From an uncultured Collinsella sp. (lineage in GTDB: Bacteria; Actinomycetota; Coriobacteriia; Coriobacteriales; Coriobacteriaceae): a stretch of DNA of 33,664 nucleotides. The stretch lies in the NCBI GenBank assembly GCA_949287055.1, contig CASEEY010000003.1, positions 1-33,664 of the forward strand, given 5' to 3'. A program made the position numbers and the translations under genes. The notes beneath the pieces were generated by a model. The model did not search any database, had not been told where the DNA came from, and saw nothing but the letters and a program-made list of their open reading frames with translations. Shown here piece by piece: positions 25,382 to 33,664 of this stretch; position 1 is the first letter of the stretch, and every line of letters begins with the position of its first letter.

Positions 25382-26169
25382 ACGAGGTGTTCTCCTTCGG
25401 AAGCTACTATCCCGGTGACAGCATCCTGCACCGCCTGGACCCGCGGACCAAGCTGCTGGGCGGCTTGGCGTTTCTGATCATCTCCCTGCTCGCCCGCACG
25501 TTTGTGGCGCTTGGCGTCATCGCGGGCTTCGTGGTGCTGCTGTATCTGCTCGCGCGGGTGCCCGCCGGTCGCGCCGTCCGATCGCTGGCACCCCTGTTGG
25601 CCATCGTGGTTATCGTGTCGGTGCTCAACTTGGTTACCAACCAGGAGGGTGCCGTGGTCTTTCAGCTCGGCTTCCTGCGCATCTTCGAGGGGGGCGTGCG
25701 CGCGTTCGCTTTCCTGGGCCTGCGCATGCTCCTGATGATGTGCGCGATGAGCCTGGTGACCATGACCACCATGACGCTCGACCTCACGCATGCCGTCGAG
25801 CGCCTGCTTGCGCCGTTCGCGCGGGTCGGCCTTCCCGCTCACGAGCTGGGCATGATGCTCGGCATCGCGCTGCGGTTCATGCCGCAGTTCGCCACGGAGC
25901 TGCAGGTCACCTATCGCGCTCAGGTGAGCCGCGGTGCGCGCGTGGCATCCGGCCCGTTGGGTGCGGTGCGCATGCTGTCGAGCGTGTCGATTCCGCTGTT
26001 CACGAGCATCTTCCGTCATGCCGAGACGCTGTCGGCCGCCATGGATGCGCGCTGCTACCATGGCGAGCAGGGGCGCACGCGCCTGCATCCGCTCGCATTT
26101 CATCGTCGCGATGCGGTGGCCGCTGCCGTTTTGGCTGCGCTCGCCGTCGCTGTCGTGGCGTGCGGTTAG
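25378..26169 (+). CDS. ecfT: ECF transporter transmembrane scaffold component
   Basis: Membrane protein that couples the ATPases to RibU (and possibly to BioY). Over 263 residues there are several TM segments, an N-terminal HRLDPRTKLL motif typical of EcfT, and the two coupling-helix motifs. These are AQVSRGAR (181-188, matching AxRSRG) and AMDARCYHG (221-229, matching the S-M-x-A-R-x-Y motif). It starts within the ATPase stop codon (ATGA overlap). The short hydrophobic C-terminus ends VVACG. It is the last gene of the riboflavin importer operon. Confidence 0.94.
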   Translation: MNEVFSFGSYYPGDSILHRLDPRTKLLGGLAFLIISLLARTFVALGVIAGFVVLLYLLARVPAGRAVRSLAPLLAIVVIVSVLNLVTNQEGAVVFQLGFLRIFEGGVRAFAFLGLRMLLMMCAMSLVTMTTMTLDLTHAVERLLAPFARVGLPAHELGMMLGIALRFMPQFATELQVTYRAQVSRGARVASGPLGAVRMLSSVSIPLFTSIFRHAETLSAAMDARCYHGEQGRTRLHPLAFHRRDAVAAAVLAALAVAVVACG

Positions 26170-26180
26170 CAAGGTTTGGG

Positions 26181-26260
26181 GCGACAAGATGGTGCCAGGT
26201 ACAAACATGCTGCGACAAGATGGTGCCGGGTTCAATCGTGTCGCCGCCTGGGACATTTTG
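26181..26260. repeat. GCGACAAGATGGTGCC direct repeats, REP-like
   Basis: The string GCGACAAGATGGTGCC occurs at 26181-26196 and 26212-26227 (period 31). An inverse TGTCGC at 26239-26244 can pair with the second copy, and TGGGACATTTTGG follows. The short GC-flanked repeats fill the ecfT-PPOX gap and resemble the element at 12066-12117. Confidence 0.6.
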
Positions 26261-26294
26261 GCGTGCGACCCTTTGCAAGATACAGGAGGATTGT

Positions 26295-26732
26295 ATGGAG
26301 CGCATCGTATACGGGACGGCTTCTAAGGGCCTGATTACCGCGTTGGAGTACCTGACGTCGATTCCCGCGTGGTATCTCGCCACCAGCGTGGACGGCCAGC
26401 CGCACGTACGGCCGTTTTCGTTCGCGGCTATCCAGGATGGACGGCTGTGGTTCTGTACGGCGACGACCAAAGACGTGTGGGAGGAGCTGTCGCGCAACCC
26501 GCGCTTCGAGGCGACTGCCTGGTGGCCGGGGCATGGCTGGCTCATCCTGCGCGGCGTTGCTGGTATGGACGATCGCGTCTGCCCGGAGATCCGCGAGGCT
26601 GGCTGGAAGCATCTGGAGGGCTTCGGCGAGCACTACGAGGGACCCGACGATCCGACGCTCGTGTTTTTCAGCGTCGAAGAGCCCCAAGCTTGGATCTGCA
26701 ACCACGACGAGTGGCAGCCGATCGAGCTCTAG
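26295..26732 (+). CDS. PPOX-fold (pyridoxamine 5'-phosphate oxidase-like) flavin-type protein 1
   Basis: Small split-barrel protein, 145 residues, likely binding FMN or F420. The core reads IPAWYLATSVDGQPHVRPFSFAAIQDGRLWFCTATTKDVWEEL, the first strands of the PPOX-like fold with the VRPF flavin-phosphate region. ATG 26295 follows a strong AGGAGG five bases away. It is the first of two tandem paralogues (33 bp apart). It sits 125 bp after the riboflavin importer, separated by REP-like repeats, so it may or may not share its transcript. Substrate is unknown: members reduce quinones or nitro compounds, or bind haem or flavin. It is not PdxH, which is longer. Confidence 0.85.
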   Translation: MERIVYGTASKGLITALEYLTSIPAWYLATSVDGQPHVRPFSFAAIQDGRLWFCTATTKDVWEELSRNPRFEATAWWPGHGWLILRGVAGMDDRVCPEIREAGWKHLEGFGEHYEGPDDPTLVFFSVEEPQAWICNHDEWQPIEL

Positions 26733-26765
26733 CATGTCGTGCATCCAGTATGCGGAGGAGTGAAT

Positions 26766-27185
26766 ATGGACGAGATCGTTGCGTATCTGCGCGGAATCCC
26801 GGCGTGGTACCTGGCAACCATCGATGAGCACGATGCGGGTCAGCCGCGCGTGAGGCCGTTTTCGTTTGCCTGCGCCGACGCCGGCAAGCTGTGGTTTTGC
26901 ACGTCGCGCGACAAGGACGTGTGGCGCGAGCTCGCGGTGCATCCCAAGTTCGAGCTGTCCGGATGGAAGCCCGGCTCCTATTGGATCGTTGTCTCGGGCG
27001 AGGCGAATCTTGCCGACGATGCGCAGGTAAGCGAGGACGTGCGCCAGGCGGGGTTCGCCCACATGGTGGGTATCGGCGAGGCGCACGAATCGGCGCATGA
27101 CGGGCGGCTGGCGTTTTTCAGCGTGATGAACGGCTGTGCGCGCTTCTGCGACATCGACGGCAGCGAGCGCCGCTTCGACTTCTGA
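26766..27185 (+). CDS. PPOX-fold (pyridoxamine 5'-phosphate oxidase-like) flavin-type protein 2
   Basis: Paralogue of the preceding gene, 139 residues, with the same framework: IPAWYLATIDEHDAGQPRVRPFSFA, LWFCTSRDKDVWREL, then a C-terminal half ending FFSVMNGCARFCDIDGSERRFDF. ATG 26766 has GGAGGAG in the correct place; an upstream in-frame GTG (26739) lacks one. The two copies have diverged clearly, so the duplication is old and both may be functional, perhaps as a heterodimer since PPOX proteins bind flavin at the dimer interface (inference). Flavin use fits the neighbouring riboflavin uptake operon. A terminator hairpin follows. Confidence 0.85.
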   Translation: MDEIVAYLRGIPAWYLATIDEHDAGQPRVRPFSFACADAGKLWFCTSRDKDVWRELAVHPKFELSGWKPGSYWIVVSGEANLADDAQVSEDVRQAGFAHMVGIGEAHESAHDGRLAFFSVMNGCARFCDIDGSERRFDF

Positions 27186-27212
27186 GCGATCCCAAAGGGG
27201 TATGTGATCGTA

Positions 27213-27236
27213 GGCGGTGCCCCGCGGGGCACCGCC
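27213..27236 (+). terminator. Terminator-like hairpin after the PPOX pair
   Basis: GGCGGTGCCC-CGCG-GGGCACCGCC is a perfect 10-bp GC stem, 27 bp after the stop. No T-run follows, so it may only protect the 3' end or pause polymerase. Confidence 0.6.
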
Positions 27237-27301
27237 GCCGTGAAAATCGCCTGACGCCACTTCGCGCTGTGTTGCGAGATTGTGTCCTGATGATTTCTCG
27301 A

Positions 27302-27394
27302 TTGTTCACATAATGGTCGTGCTATTCTCTCAAAACGTTCTATGAACGCATCTAAACATGCGGTTGTATGCATTATTACAGTTGAAATATGCAT
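27302..27394 (+). promoter_or_regulatory. arg operon promoter region with paired TATGCAT sites
   Basis: The region is AT-rich in a GC-rich genome. It holds an extended -10, TGC-TATTCT (27320-27328), with TTGTTC 15 bp upstream. Two TATGCAT boxes at 27367-27373 and 27388-27394 are 21 bp apart, two helical turns on the same DNA face. Being downstream of the -10 and just before argC, they are good candidates for a repressor such as ArgR, although they are not the E. coli ARG-box consensus. Confidence 0.5.
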
Positions 27395-27411
27395 TTAGGA
27401 GATGAGAGGGC

Positions 27412-28482
27412 ATGTCTTATCGAGTGGGAGTCATCGGGGCGGCAGGATACGCGGGCATCGAGCTCGTTCGTCTGCTTATCGCGCACCCCGAGTTCGAGCT
27501 CGTCGCGATTACGTCGAACGCCGATGCAGGGCAGCGACTTGCAAGCGTCTACCCGGCATTTGCCGGCGCGAGCGACCTTGTCTTCAGCGCCCATGATGAC
27601 CCGCAGCTCGCGACGTGCGATGCGGTCTTTCTCGCCGTGCCCCATACGGCGGCGCTTGCCGCGGTCCCTGGCCTGCTTGCTGCGGGCGTGAACGTCATCG
27701 ACCTCTCCGCCGACTATCGCCTGTCCGACCCTGCGATCTACGAGCGCTGGTACGATGCCCCCCATACGTCGCCCGAGCTGCTTGCGAAGCGCGCCTTCGG
27801 CTTGCCGGAGCTGTTCGCCGAGGACCTCGCCCAAGCTGCCTGCCGTCGCGATGCGGGCGATGCGGTGCTCGTTGCCTGTGCCGGGTGCTACCCCACGGCG
27901 ACCTCGCTCGGCGCCTACCCGGCGATCGCCGCCGGATGGATGGCGCCCGATGGTGTCGCGGTCGTCGACGCCATCTCCGGTGTGACCGGAGCGGGCAAGG
28001 GCGCCACCGCGCGCACCCACTACTGCAGCGCCGACGAGAGCGTCGAGGCATACGGCGTGTGCAAGCATCGTCATACGCCCGAGATCGAGCAGATTCTCGG
28101 TCTGCCCGGCCGCTTGGTGTTCACGCCGCATCTGGCGCCGCTCAAGCGCGGCCTGCTTTCCACGGTGAACATCCCGCTGGCGCCCGGCGTGGCGCAGACC
28201 CTCACGGCAGCCGATGCCGTTGCGCATTACCGCTCGTTTTACGGGGAGAGTCCCTTCGTGCGCGTGCTCGACGCCGGCCAGCAGCCCAAGACGAGTTCGG
28301 TCGTCGGGTCCAACGCCTGTCAGATCGGGCTGGCGGTCAATGCGGACGCACGCATGCTCGTGGCGACCTCTGCTATCGACAACCTGTGCAAGGGGGCTGC
28401 CGGTCAGGCAGTCCAGTGCGCGAACATCGTGTTCTCGCTCGATGAGCGATGCGGGCTGCCGCTGCTCGCCCTGCCGGTCTAG
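27412..28482 (+). CDS. argC: N-acetyl-gamma-glutamyl-phosphate reductase
   Basis: NADPH-dependent reduction of N-acetylglutamyl-5-phosphate to the semialdehyde, third step of ornithine synthesis. The 356-residue protein has an N-terminal Rossmann motif, GVIGAAGYAGIELVRLL (6-22). The catalytic cysteine is C159 in the AGCYPT motif and the base H221 in HRHTPEI. SVVGSN and ATSAIDNLCKGAAGQAVQ near the C-terminus are also characteristic. ATG 27412 follows AGGAGATGAGAGGG. It is first in argC-argJ-argB-argD, behind an AT-rich promoter with paired palindromes. Confidence 0.97.
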   Translation: MSYRVGVIGAAGYAGIELVRLLIAHPEFELVAITSNADAGQRLASVYPAFAGASDLVFSAHDDPQLATCDAVFLAVPHTAALAAVPGLLAAGVNVIDLSADYRLSDPAIYERWYDAPHTSPELLAKRAFGLPELFAEDLAQAACRRDAGDAVLVACAGCYPTATSLGAYPAIAAGWMAPDGVAVVDAISGVTGAGKGATARTHYCSADESVEAYGVCKHRHTPEIEQILGLPGRLVFTPHLAPLKRGLLSTVNIPLAPGVAQTLTAADAVAHYRSFYGESPFVRVLDAGQQPKTSSVVGSNACQIGLAVNADARMLVATSAIDNLCKGAAGQAVQCANIVFSLDERCGLPLLALPV

Positions 28483-28560
28483 CACGCCTGCGCGCAGCGC
28501 TGTCTTCCGCACCCGCCGGGCGCATCGACCCCACTCGATCTGCATCAAAAGGAGCATCCG

Positions 28561-29832
28561 ATGGATACCGATACCTTCGATTCCAAGATTCGCGCCGTCG
28601 CCGACGGTGGCGTGACGAGCGCGCAGGGCTTTTCCGCTTGCGGCATGCACGCCGGGTTTCGCAAAAATCCCGAGCGGGCCGATTTCGCGCTCATCGCAGC
28701 CGACCGCCCCGTGAGCGCGGCCGGCGTGTTCACCACCAACCGGTTCTGCGCCGCTCCGGTCATCGTGTGCCGCGAGCATCTCGGGGGTGCGGGCTGCGGC
28801 TACGGCGACGTCCAGGCAATCGCCATCAACTCGGGCAACGCCAACGCCGCCACGGGCGAGCCGGGGCTCGCTCTTGCCCGTAAGACCTGCGACATCGTGG
28901 CACAGGTCGTCGGCTGCGAACCCGAGCAGGTGCTCGTGGCGTCCACGGGCGTCATCGGGCAGCAGATGGACATCGAGCCTTTCGAGACGGGCGTGCCGGC
29001 TGCGTTCGAGCGCCTCTCCGCCGATGGGGGAGCAGACGCCGCCCGCGCCATCATGACCACGGACACGCACCCCAAGGAATTCGCCATCCAATACGAAAGC
29101 GGGGTGCTCGCGTACGCGGGGAGCACGTTTACGGTGGGCGGCTGCGCCAAGGGCTCGGGCATGATCATGCCCAACATGGCAACGATGATCGCCGTCATAA
29201 CCACCGATGCGCCGGTCGAGCCCGCGGCGCTCCACGCGCTGCTTGCCTCGTGCGTCGCCGACACCTTCAACCGGGTGACGGTCGACTCGGACACCTCGAC
29301 CAACGACACGTGCATCATGCTCGCCTCCGGTGCCGCCGCACCGCAGGCGGCGCCCATATGCCAAGGCACTGAAGCCTATGAGGAGCTCGCCTATGCGGTC
29401 CACGTGGTGTGCGAGGCGCTCGCCCGCGCGATCGCGTCCGACGGCGAGGGCGCCTCGCGCTTGGTGACCGTGACGGTGAGCGGCGCGGCGACGGAAGAGG
29501 ATGCCGAGGTCGCTGCGCGCGCGGTGGCGAATTCGCCGCTCGTCAAGACGGCCATCGCGGGTCGCGACTGCAACTGGGGGCGCATCGCCATGGCGCTCGG
29601 CAAGTGCGGGGTCGCGTTCGACCAGCGCGACGTCTCCATCGACATCATGGGGATCCCCGTGTGCCGCGACGGGTTGACCGTGCCCTTTGATGAGGACGAG
29701 GCGCTGCGCCGTTTCGAGGCACCCGAGATCACCATCGACGCCGATCTGGGCGCGGGCGACCGGTGCGCGCGCGTGTGGACCTGCGACCTGACCCACGACT
29801 ACGTCACCATCAACGGCGATTACCGCACGTAG
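28561..29832 (+). CDS. argJ: Bifunctional glutamate N-acetyltransferase / ornithine acetyltransferase
   Basis: Transfers the acetyl group from N-acetylornithine to glutamate, recycling it. It can also use acetyl-CoA in the bifunctional forms. The 423-residue precursor carries the self-cleavage motif KGSGMIMPNMATMIAVITTDA. Cleavage between A207 and T208 makes T208 the nucleophile and yields alpha (1-207) and beta (208-423) chains. FTTNRFCAAP near residue 57 and CNWGRI near 340 (FD...NWGR in the family) are further marks. ATG 28561 follows AAAAGGAG, 78 bp after argC. No separate argA or argE is present in the window, consistent with the cyclic pathway. Confidence 0.97.
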   Translation: MDTDTFDSKIRAVADGGVTSAQGFSACGMHAGFRKNPERADFALIAADRPVSAAGVFTTNRFCAAPVIVCREHLGGAGCGYGDVQAIAINSGNANAATGEPGLALARKTCDIVAQVVGCEPEQVLVASTGVIGQQMDIEPFETGVPAAFERLSADGGADAARAIMTTDTHPKEFAIQYESGVLAYAGSTFTVGGCAKGSGMIMPNMATMIAVITTDAPVEPAALHALLASCVADTFNRVTVDSDTSTNDTCIMLASGAAAPQAAPICQGTEAYEELAYAVHVVCEALARAIASDGEGASRLVTVTVSGAATEEDAEVAARAVANSPLVKTAIAGRDCNWGRIAMALGKCGVAFDQRDVSIDIMGIPVCRDGLTVPFDEDEALRRFEAPEITIDADLGAGDRCARVWTCDLTHDYVTINGDYRT

Positions 29833-29925
29833 GGTCGCGCGCGTCCGGCCGTGGCGTGCGACCTCGCTGTCGCCCCCCTGCTGCCGCACGCTGTCCGCCC
29901 CCGACCCACCATGAAAGGCTGACCG

Positions 29926-30879
29926 ATGAAATACGCACGCGACTCGCGCCCCGCACGCTCGAACGAGGAGACCGCGAAGCTCCTGTTCGAGGCGCTGCCC
30001 TGGATTAAGAACCTGACCGGCAAGACGGTGGTCATCAAGTACGGTGGCGCCGCCATGGTCGATCCGCGCCTGCGCGCCGACGTCATGAGCGACATCGTGC
30101 TGCTCAAGATCATCGGCATGAAGCCGGTTATCGTGCACGGCGGCGGCAAGGACATCAACGCCGCGCTTGCGCACTACGATATCCCCGTGGAGTTCAAGGA
30201 CGGCCAGCGCGTCACGAGTGAGGCCGCCATGGAGGTTGTGCGCCAGGTACTCGTGGGCAAGGTCAACGAGGACCTCGTGACGGCGGTCAACGCCCATGGC
30301 AACCTGGCTGTGGGCGTGGCGGGTGCGGACGCCGGCACCATCGTTGCCGAACAGCTCGATCCGGCGCTTGGCCGCGTGGGCAAGATCTGCCGCATCAACG
30401 CGGATTACCTCGACAGCCTGATGGACAACGACTACATCCCCGTCGTGGCGACGGTCGCGCGCGGGGTCGACGGCGGTTTCTACAACATCAACGCCGACGT
30501 GGCGGCCGGCCATATCGCTGCGGCCGTGCGTGCGCACAAGGTGATCTTCCTGACCGATGTCGACGGCCTGTACGAGGACTTCGACGACAAGGAGTCCCTC
30601 ATCTCCAACATGACGTTGGATGAGGTCGAGGCCATGCTTGCGGACGGCAAGGTGGACCGCGGCATGATCCCCAAGCTCGAGAGCTGCGCGCACGCCCTGC
30701 GCGCCGGTGTGTTCCGCGCGCACATCATCAACGGCACGACCCCTCATGCGCTGCTGCTCGAGCTTTTGACCGACAGCGGCGTGGGAACGGTCGTGCACTC
30801 CACCCAGGTCGCCTACGAGCAGGACACCCAGCCCCATCCGCTGACGCAACTGGCCGCGCGTCTGACGGAAAACATCTAG
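29926..30879 (+). CDS. argB: Acetylglutamate kinase
   Basis: Phosphorylates N-acetylglutamate with ATP. Motifs in the 317 residues are VIKYGGAAM (K38), VHGGGKDI (70-77), FLTDVDGLY and RGMIPK (K250). The N-terminal extension NEETAKLLFEALPWIKN forms the extra helix found in arginine-inhibited hexameric enzymes, so feedback inhibition by arginine is probable (inference from family). The length, somewhat above the E. coli enzyme (258), also fits that class. ATG 29926 has AAAGG nine to ten bases upstream. It is 93 bp after argJ and 55 bp before argD in the same operon. Confidence 0.97.
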   Translation: MKYARDSRPARSNEETAKLLFEALPWIKNLTGKTVVIKYGGAAMVDPRLRADVMSDIVLLKIIGMKPVIVHGGGKDINAALAHYDIPVEFKDGQRVTSEAAMEVVRQVLVGKVNEDLVTAVNAHGNLAVGVAGADAGTIVAEQLDPALGRVGKICRINADYLDSLMDNDYIPVVATVARGVDGGFYNINADVAAGHIAAAVRAHKVIFLTDVDGLYEDFDDKESLISNMTLDEVEAMLADGKVDRGMIPKLESCAHALRAGVFRAHIINGTTPHALLLELLTDSGVGTVVHSTQVAYEQDTQPHPLTQLAARLTENI

Positions 30880-30934
30880 CCCAACCGTTGCGCGCCCGCA
30901 CATCGGCGCGCCGCCGCATCGAAAGGAACCCGCT

Positions 30935-32218
<1,284 letters not shown>

Positions 32219-32274
32219 GGATGGGCTCGCGGGCTGTCGCTGCCAGCATAGGGCCTGTCGAACTGACGGGCAGC

Positions 32275-32482
32275 TTCCGTCCGTCCGCCTGCTTTCCTAT
32301 GCACCCACCTGCTCGCTTCTGCCCGCTCGCCAGGCCGTCGCCGCCCGCTCGCCAGCCCGCCCGCTCGCCAGCCCGCCCGCTCGCCAGCCCGTTTGCCCGC
32401 TCGTCTGCCTGCCTACCTACCTATCCGCCTACCACCAGCCTGTTTACCTGTCTGCCTGCCCGCCTGCCAGCCCGCCCACCTG
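32275..32482 (+). repeat. C-rich tract with three 16-bp tandem repeats, possible Rho rut site
   Basis: About 200 bp directly after argD are dominated by C and T on the plus strand. The 16-mer CCGCCCGCTCGCCAGC is repeated three times exactly (32341-32388), with CCTGCC and CCTACC words around it. It does not encode a protein: the 16-bp period breaks the frame and the composition is unlike neighbouring genes. A long pyrimidine-rich, G-poor RNA before a hairpin is the profile of a Rho-loading site, so Rho-dependent termination of the arg operon is plausible. Confidence 0.6.
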
Positions 32483-32490
32483 CTAAAAGA

Positions 32491-32558
32491 TTTACCCGGT
32501 CGGTTGTGACACTTCGAGGCCGATTCCTGTCACAACCGACCGGGTAAACTGTTTACCC
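32491..32558. terminator. Perfect 21-bp hairpin plus overlapping alternative palindrome
   Basis: 32491-32511 (starting TTTACCCGGTCGG) and 32528-32548 are exact inverse copies around a 16-nt loop. The right arm also takes part in a second palindrome, GGGTAAAC-T-GTTTACCC (32542-32558), so two mutually exclusive folds exist. It lies between convergent argD and the last gene, which suits a bidirectional terminator. No T-run is present. An operator or REP-like role is possible. Confidence 0.65.
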
Positions 32559-32578
32559 GCATCGTGCCTTCGGGGATC

Positions 32579-33655
32579 CTATGCTGCCCCGACCAGGCCG
32601 CGCTCTTCGTTCCCTTTTTCCGAAGGGTGCTCCGACTGCTGGTTTCCTTGCCTGCTGATAGCATCCATTGCCCGCTTGAACGTGATGACGTGGAAGAACA
32701 GCGCCGATCCGGGGCACAAGGTCGCCATCTGGTTTCTGCGCAGGGGAATCTCGCTGTTACGCGGGATGCCGTAGAGCTCGAGCTTCTCCACAAACTGTTT
32801 GGTATTCATGATGTCTTTATAAGAGAGTCGCAGGACAGAAGCACCGAGCAGCGTCAGCTCCGCCTCCCGGTGCTGCTCGTCGGCAAGAGCGTGTATCGCA
32901 GTTTTCGTGCCGAGCAGCTTGTCGTTCGTGTATTTCAGGTAGCCATCCACCTCGCCGATCACCCTGCGCTCATCGAGAAGCGTCCATTCGAAGTCGACGC
33001 GAAACGTTCGCGCGCTGTTGCTCGGCCGGACGTGGCTGACTTGAAGCCTCGGCATTGCGAACCCCTGCGTGATGATGAGCGCCCGCGCCCGCGATTCCGC
33101 CCAGCTCTCGCTGCGTGCATCGGCGTATGCGAGGATTCCGATTGCGCGCCTGATGCCCTGCCGGTGCGAACAGGCACGCGCCATGGCCCGGCATGCCTCC
33201 CGTGCGGAGCGGTTTTCCAGCCGACAGAGGCCGTCCGCCGTGGGAAGCCCTTCGACGAACGACACATTTCTCATGCGATTGAACGCCGTGACCACGCGAT
33301 TGGTGACGCGGATGCCGCGATGGACGACGATGTCGCCGTCGATAACCGTATGCCACGCCACCGGGCCGTCCGATGAGGAGCGGTCTCGGTCGCTGCAGCA
33401 AACGTGCACCCGGTCCAGTTCGTCGAAGGAAACGGGCAGGCCCCATACAAGGGCGGCGCTTTCATGGCAAAACGCCCAGGTCGGATGCAGCTTCTGAAGC
33501 GTCCTGACAATATAAAGGTGCTGCTGGTCCTTTTGGAGGACATCCCAATAGGTTTTTCGCGCATAGAGCGATCGATGAGGTCTGACAAGCTCCCCTCGGC
33601 GGACGCCGCGGCTCGCTGCTTGGCGCTGTGCCGCGGTGGTCGGGTGAGCGCACAT
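32579..33655 (-). CDS. AbiEi-like / DUF559-type (Vsr-fold) protein of unknown function
   Basis: A 358-residue protein with the layout common to actinobacterial AbiEi-like/DUF559 proteins. The N-terminal part, GVRRGELVRPHRSLYARKTYW and the CHESAALVWGLPV segment (63-75), matches the AbiEi-type antitoxin family. The C-terminal part has SWAESRARALI (E187), RVDFEW (D221) and IGEVDGYLKY (E235, D237, K241). These fit a Vsr-like PD-(D/E)XK nuclease core. Whether it cuts DNA, regulates transcription or both is unknown. No AbiEii-type toxin partner is visible in the available sequence. The start at ATG 33655 is 9 bp from the window edge, so an earlier start cannot be excluded. It converges on the arg operon. 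Confidence 0.7.
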   Translation of the reverse strand: MCAHPTTAAQRQAASRGVRRGELVRPHRSLYARKTYWDVLQKDQQHLYIVRTLQKLHPTWAFCHESAALVWGLPVSFDELDRVHVCCSDRDRSSSDGPVAWHTVIDGDIVVHRGIRVTNRVVTAFNRMRNVSFVEGLPTADGLCRLENRSAREACRAMARACSHRQGIRRAIGILAYADARSESWAESRARALIITQGFAMPRLQVSHVRPSNSARTFRVDFEWTLLDERRVIGEVDGYLKYTNDKLLGTKTAIHALADEQHREAELTLLGASVLRLSYKDIMNTKQFVEKLELYGIPRNSEIPLRRNQMATLCPGSALFFHVITFKRAMDAISRQGNQQSEHPSEKGNEERGLVGAA

Positions 33656-33664
33656 GCCCTGTTT

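Noticed and set aside
27376..30903. Very long open frame on the minus strand (1175 codons) opposite argC-argJ-argB
   Set aside because: It is a shadow of the strong third-position GC bias of the arg genes. Its product is His/Arg/Gly/Asp-rich, has no family features and would overlap four well-identified genes.

Overview
The window is high-GC DNA with dense genes, strong GGAGG-type ribosome binding sites and no rRNA or phage genes. The gene set is GOGAT with a type III glutamine synthetase, an FMN-riboswitch RibU/ECF importer, BioY, a guanine deaminase with an NCS2 permease, an argCJBD cluster and an LRR surface protein. This suggests a gut-type actinobacterium of the class Coriobacteriia, perhaps Collinsella or a relative. 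The taxonomic call is inference from protein flavour and composition; no 16S gene is present.

Layout. Positions 1-2947 (minus): metF, a free-standing MetH reactivation-domain protein and the 5' part of metH (running off the left edge), a methyl-folate/methionine operon. Positions 3177-3357: an element with a perfect 26-bp inverted repeat. Positions 3419-9521 (minus): gltB-gltD, overlapping by 8 nt. Positions 9949-12045 (plus): type III glutamine synthetase, divergent from gltB, so GS and GOGAT share one intergenic control region. Positions 12234-14981 (minus): purine permease plus guanine deaminase. Positions 15092-15398: tRNA-Glu(UUC), with a 67-bp duplication of its 3' tail and terminator. 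Positions 15539-17302 (minus): a zinc-ribbon/TM/EF-hand/LRR protein gene interrupted by an in-frame TGA and flanked by diverged 65-bp direct repeats. Positions 17592-18134 (plus): bioY. Positions 18186-20323 (minus): two paralogous helical-repeat-like proteins of unknown function. Positions 20729-21943 (plus): Fe-dependent alcohol dehydrogenase with a structured leader and a strong terminator. Positions 22002-22732: gene-free, with regularly spaced hairpin repeats. Positions 22733-26169 (plus): FMN riboswitch, ribU, a fused double ECF ATPase and ecfT, overlapping by ATGA at each junction. Positions 26295-27185 (plus): two tandem PPOX-fold flavin-type proteins. Positions 27412-32218 (plus): argC-argJ-argB-argD. 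Positions 32275-32558: a C-rich, Rho-rut-like tract and a long perfect hairpin. Positions 32579-33655 (minus): an AbiEi/DUF559-like protein.

How they work together. The window is mostly core nitrogen and one-carbon metabolism: ammonia to glutamine to glutamate (GS/GOGAT), glutamate to ornithine (arg cluster, acetyl recycling through ArgJ), purine salvage, and vitamin uptake (riboflavin, biotin). The flavin theme is notable: FMN sensing and riboflavin import lie just upstream of two probable flavoproteins.

The main oddities are non-coding or structural: the TGA in the zinc-ribbon gene, the tRNA-tail duplication, the hairpin array before the riboswitch, the 26-bp inverted repeat, and the rut-like tract after argD. 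I found no CRISPR-cas locus, transposase or clear defence island, and nothing I would call a proven new system.
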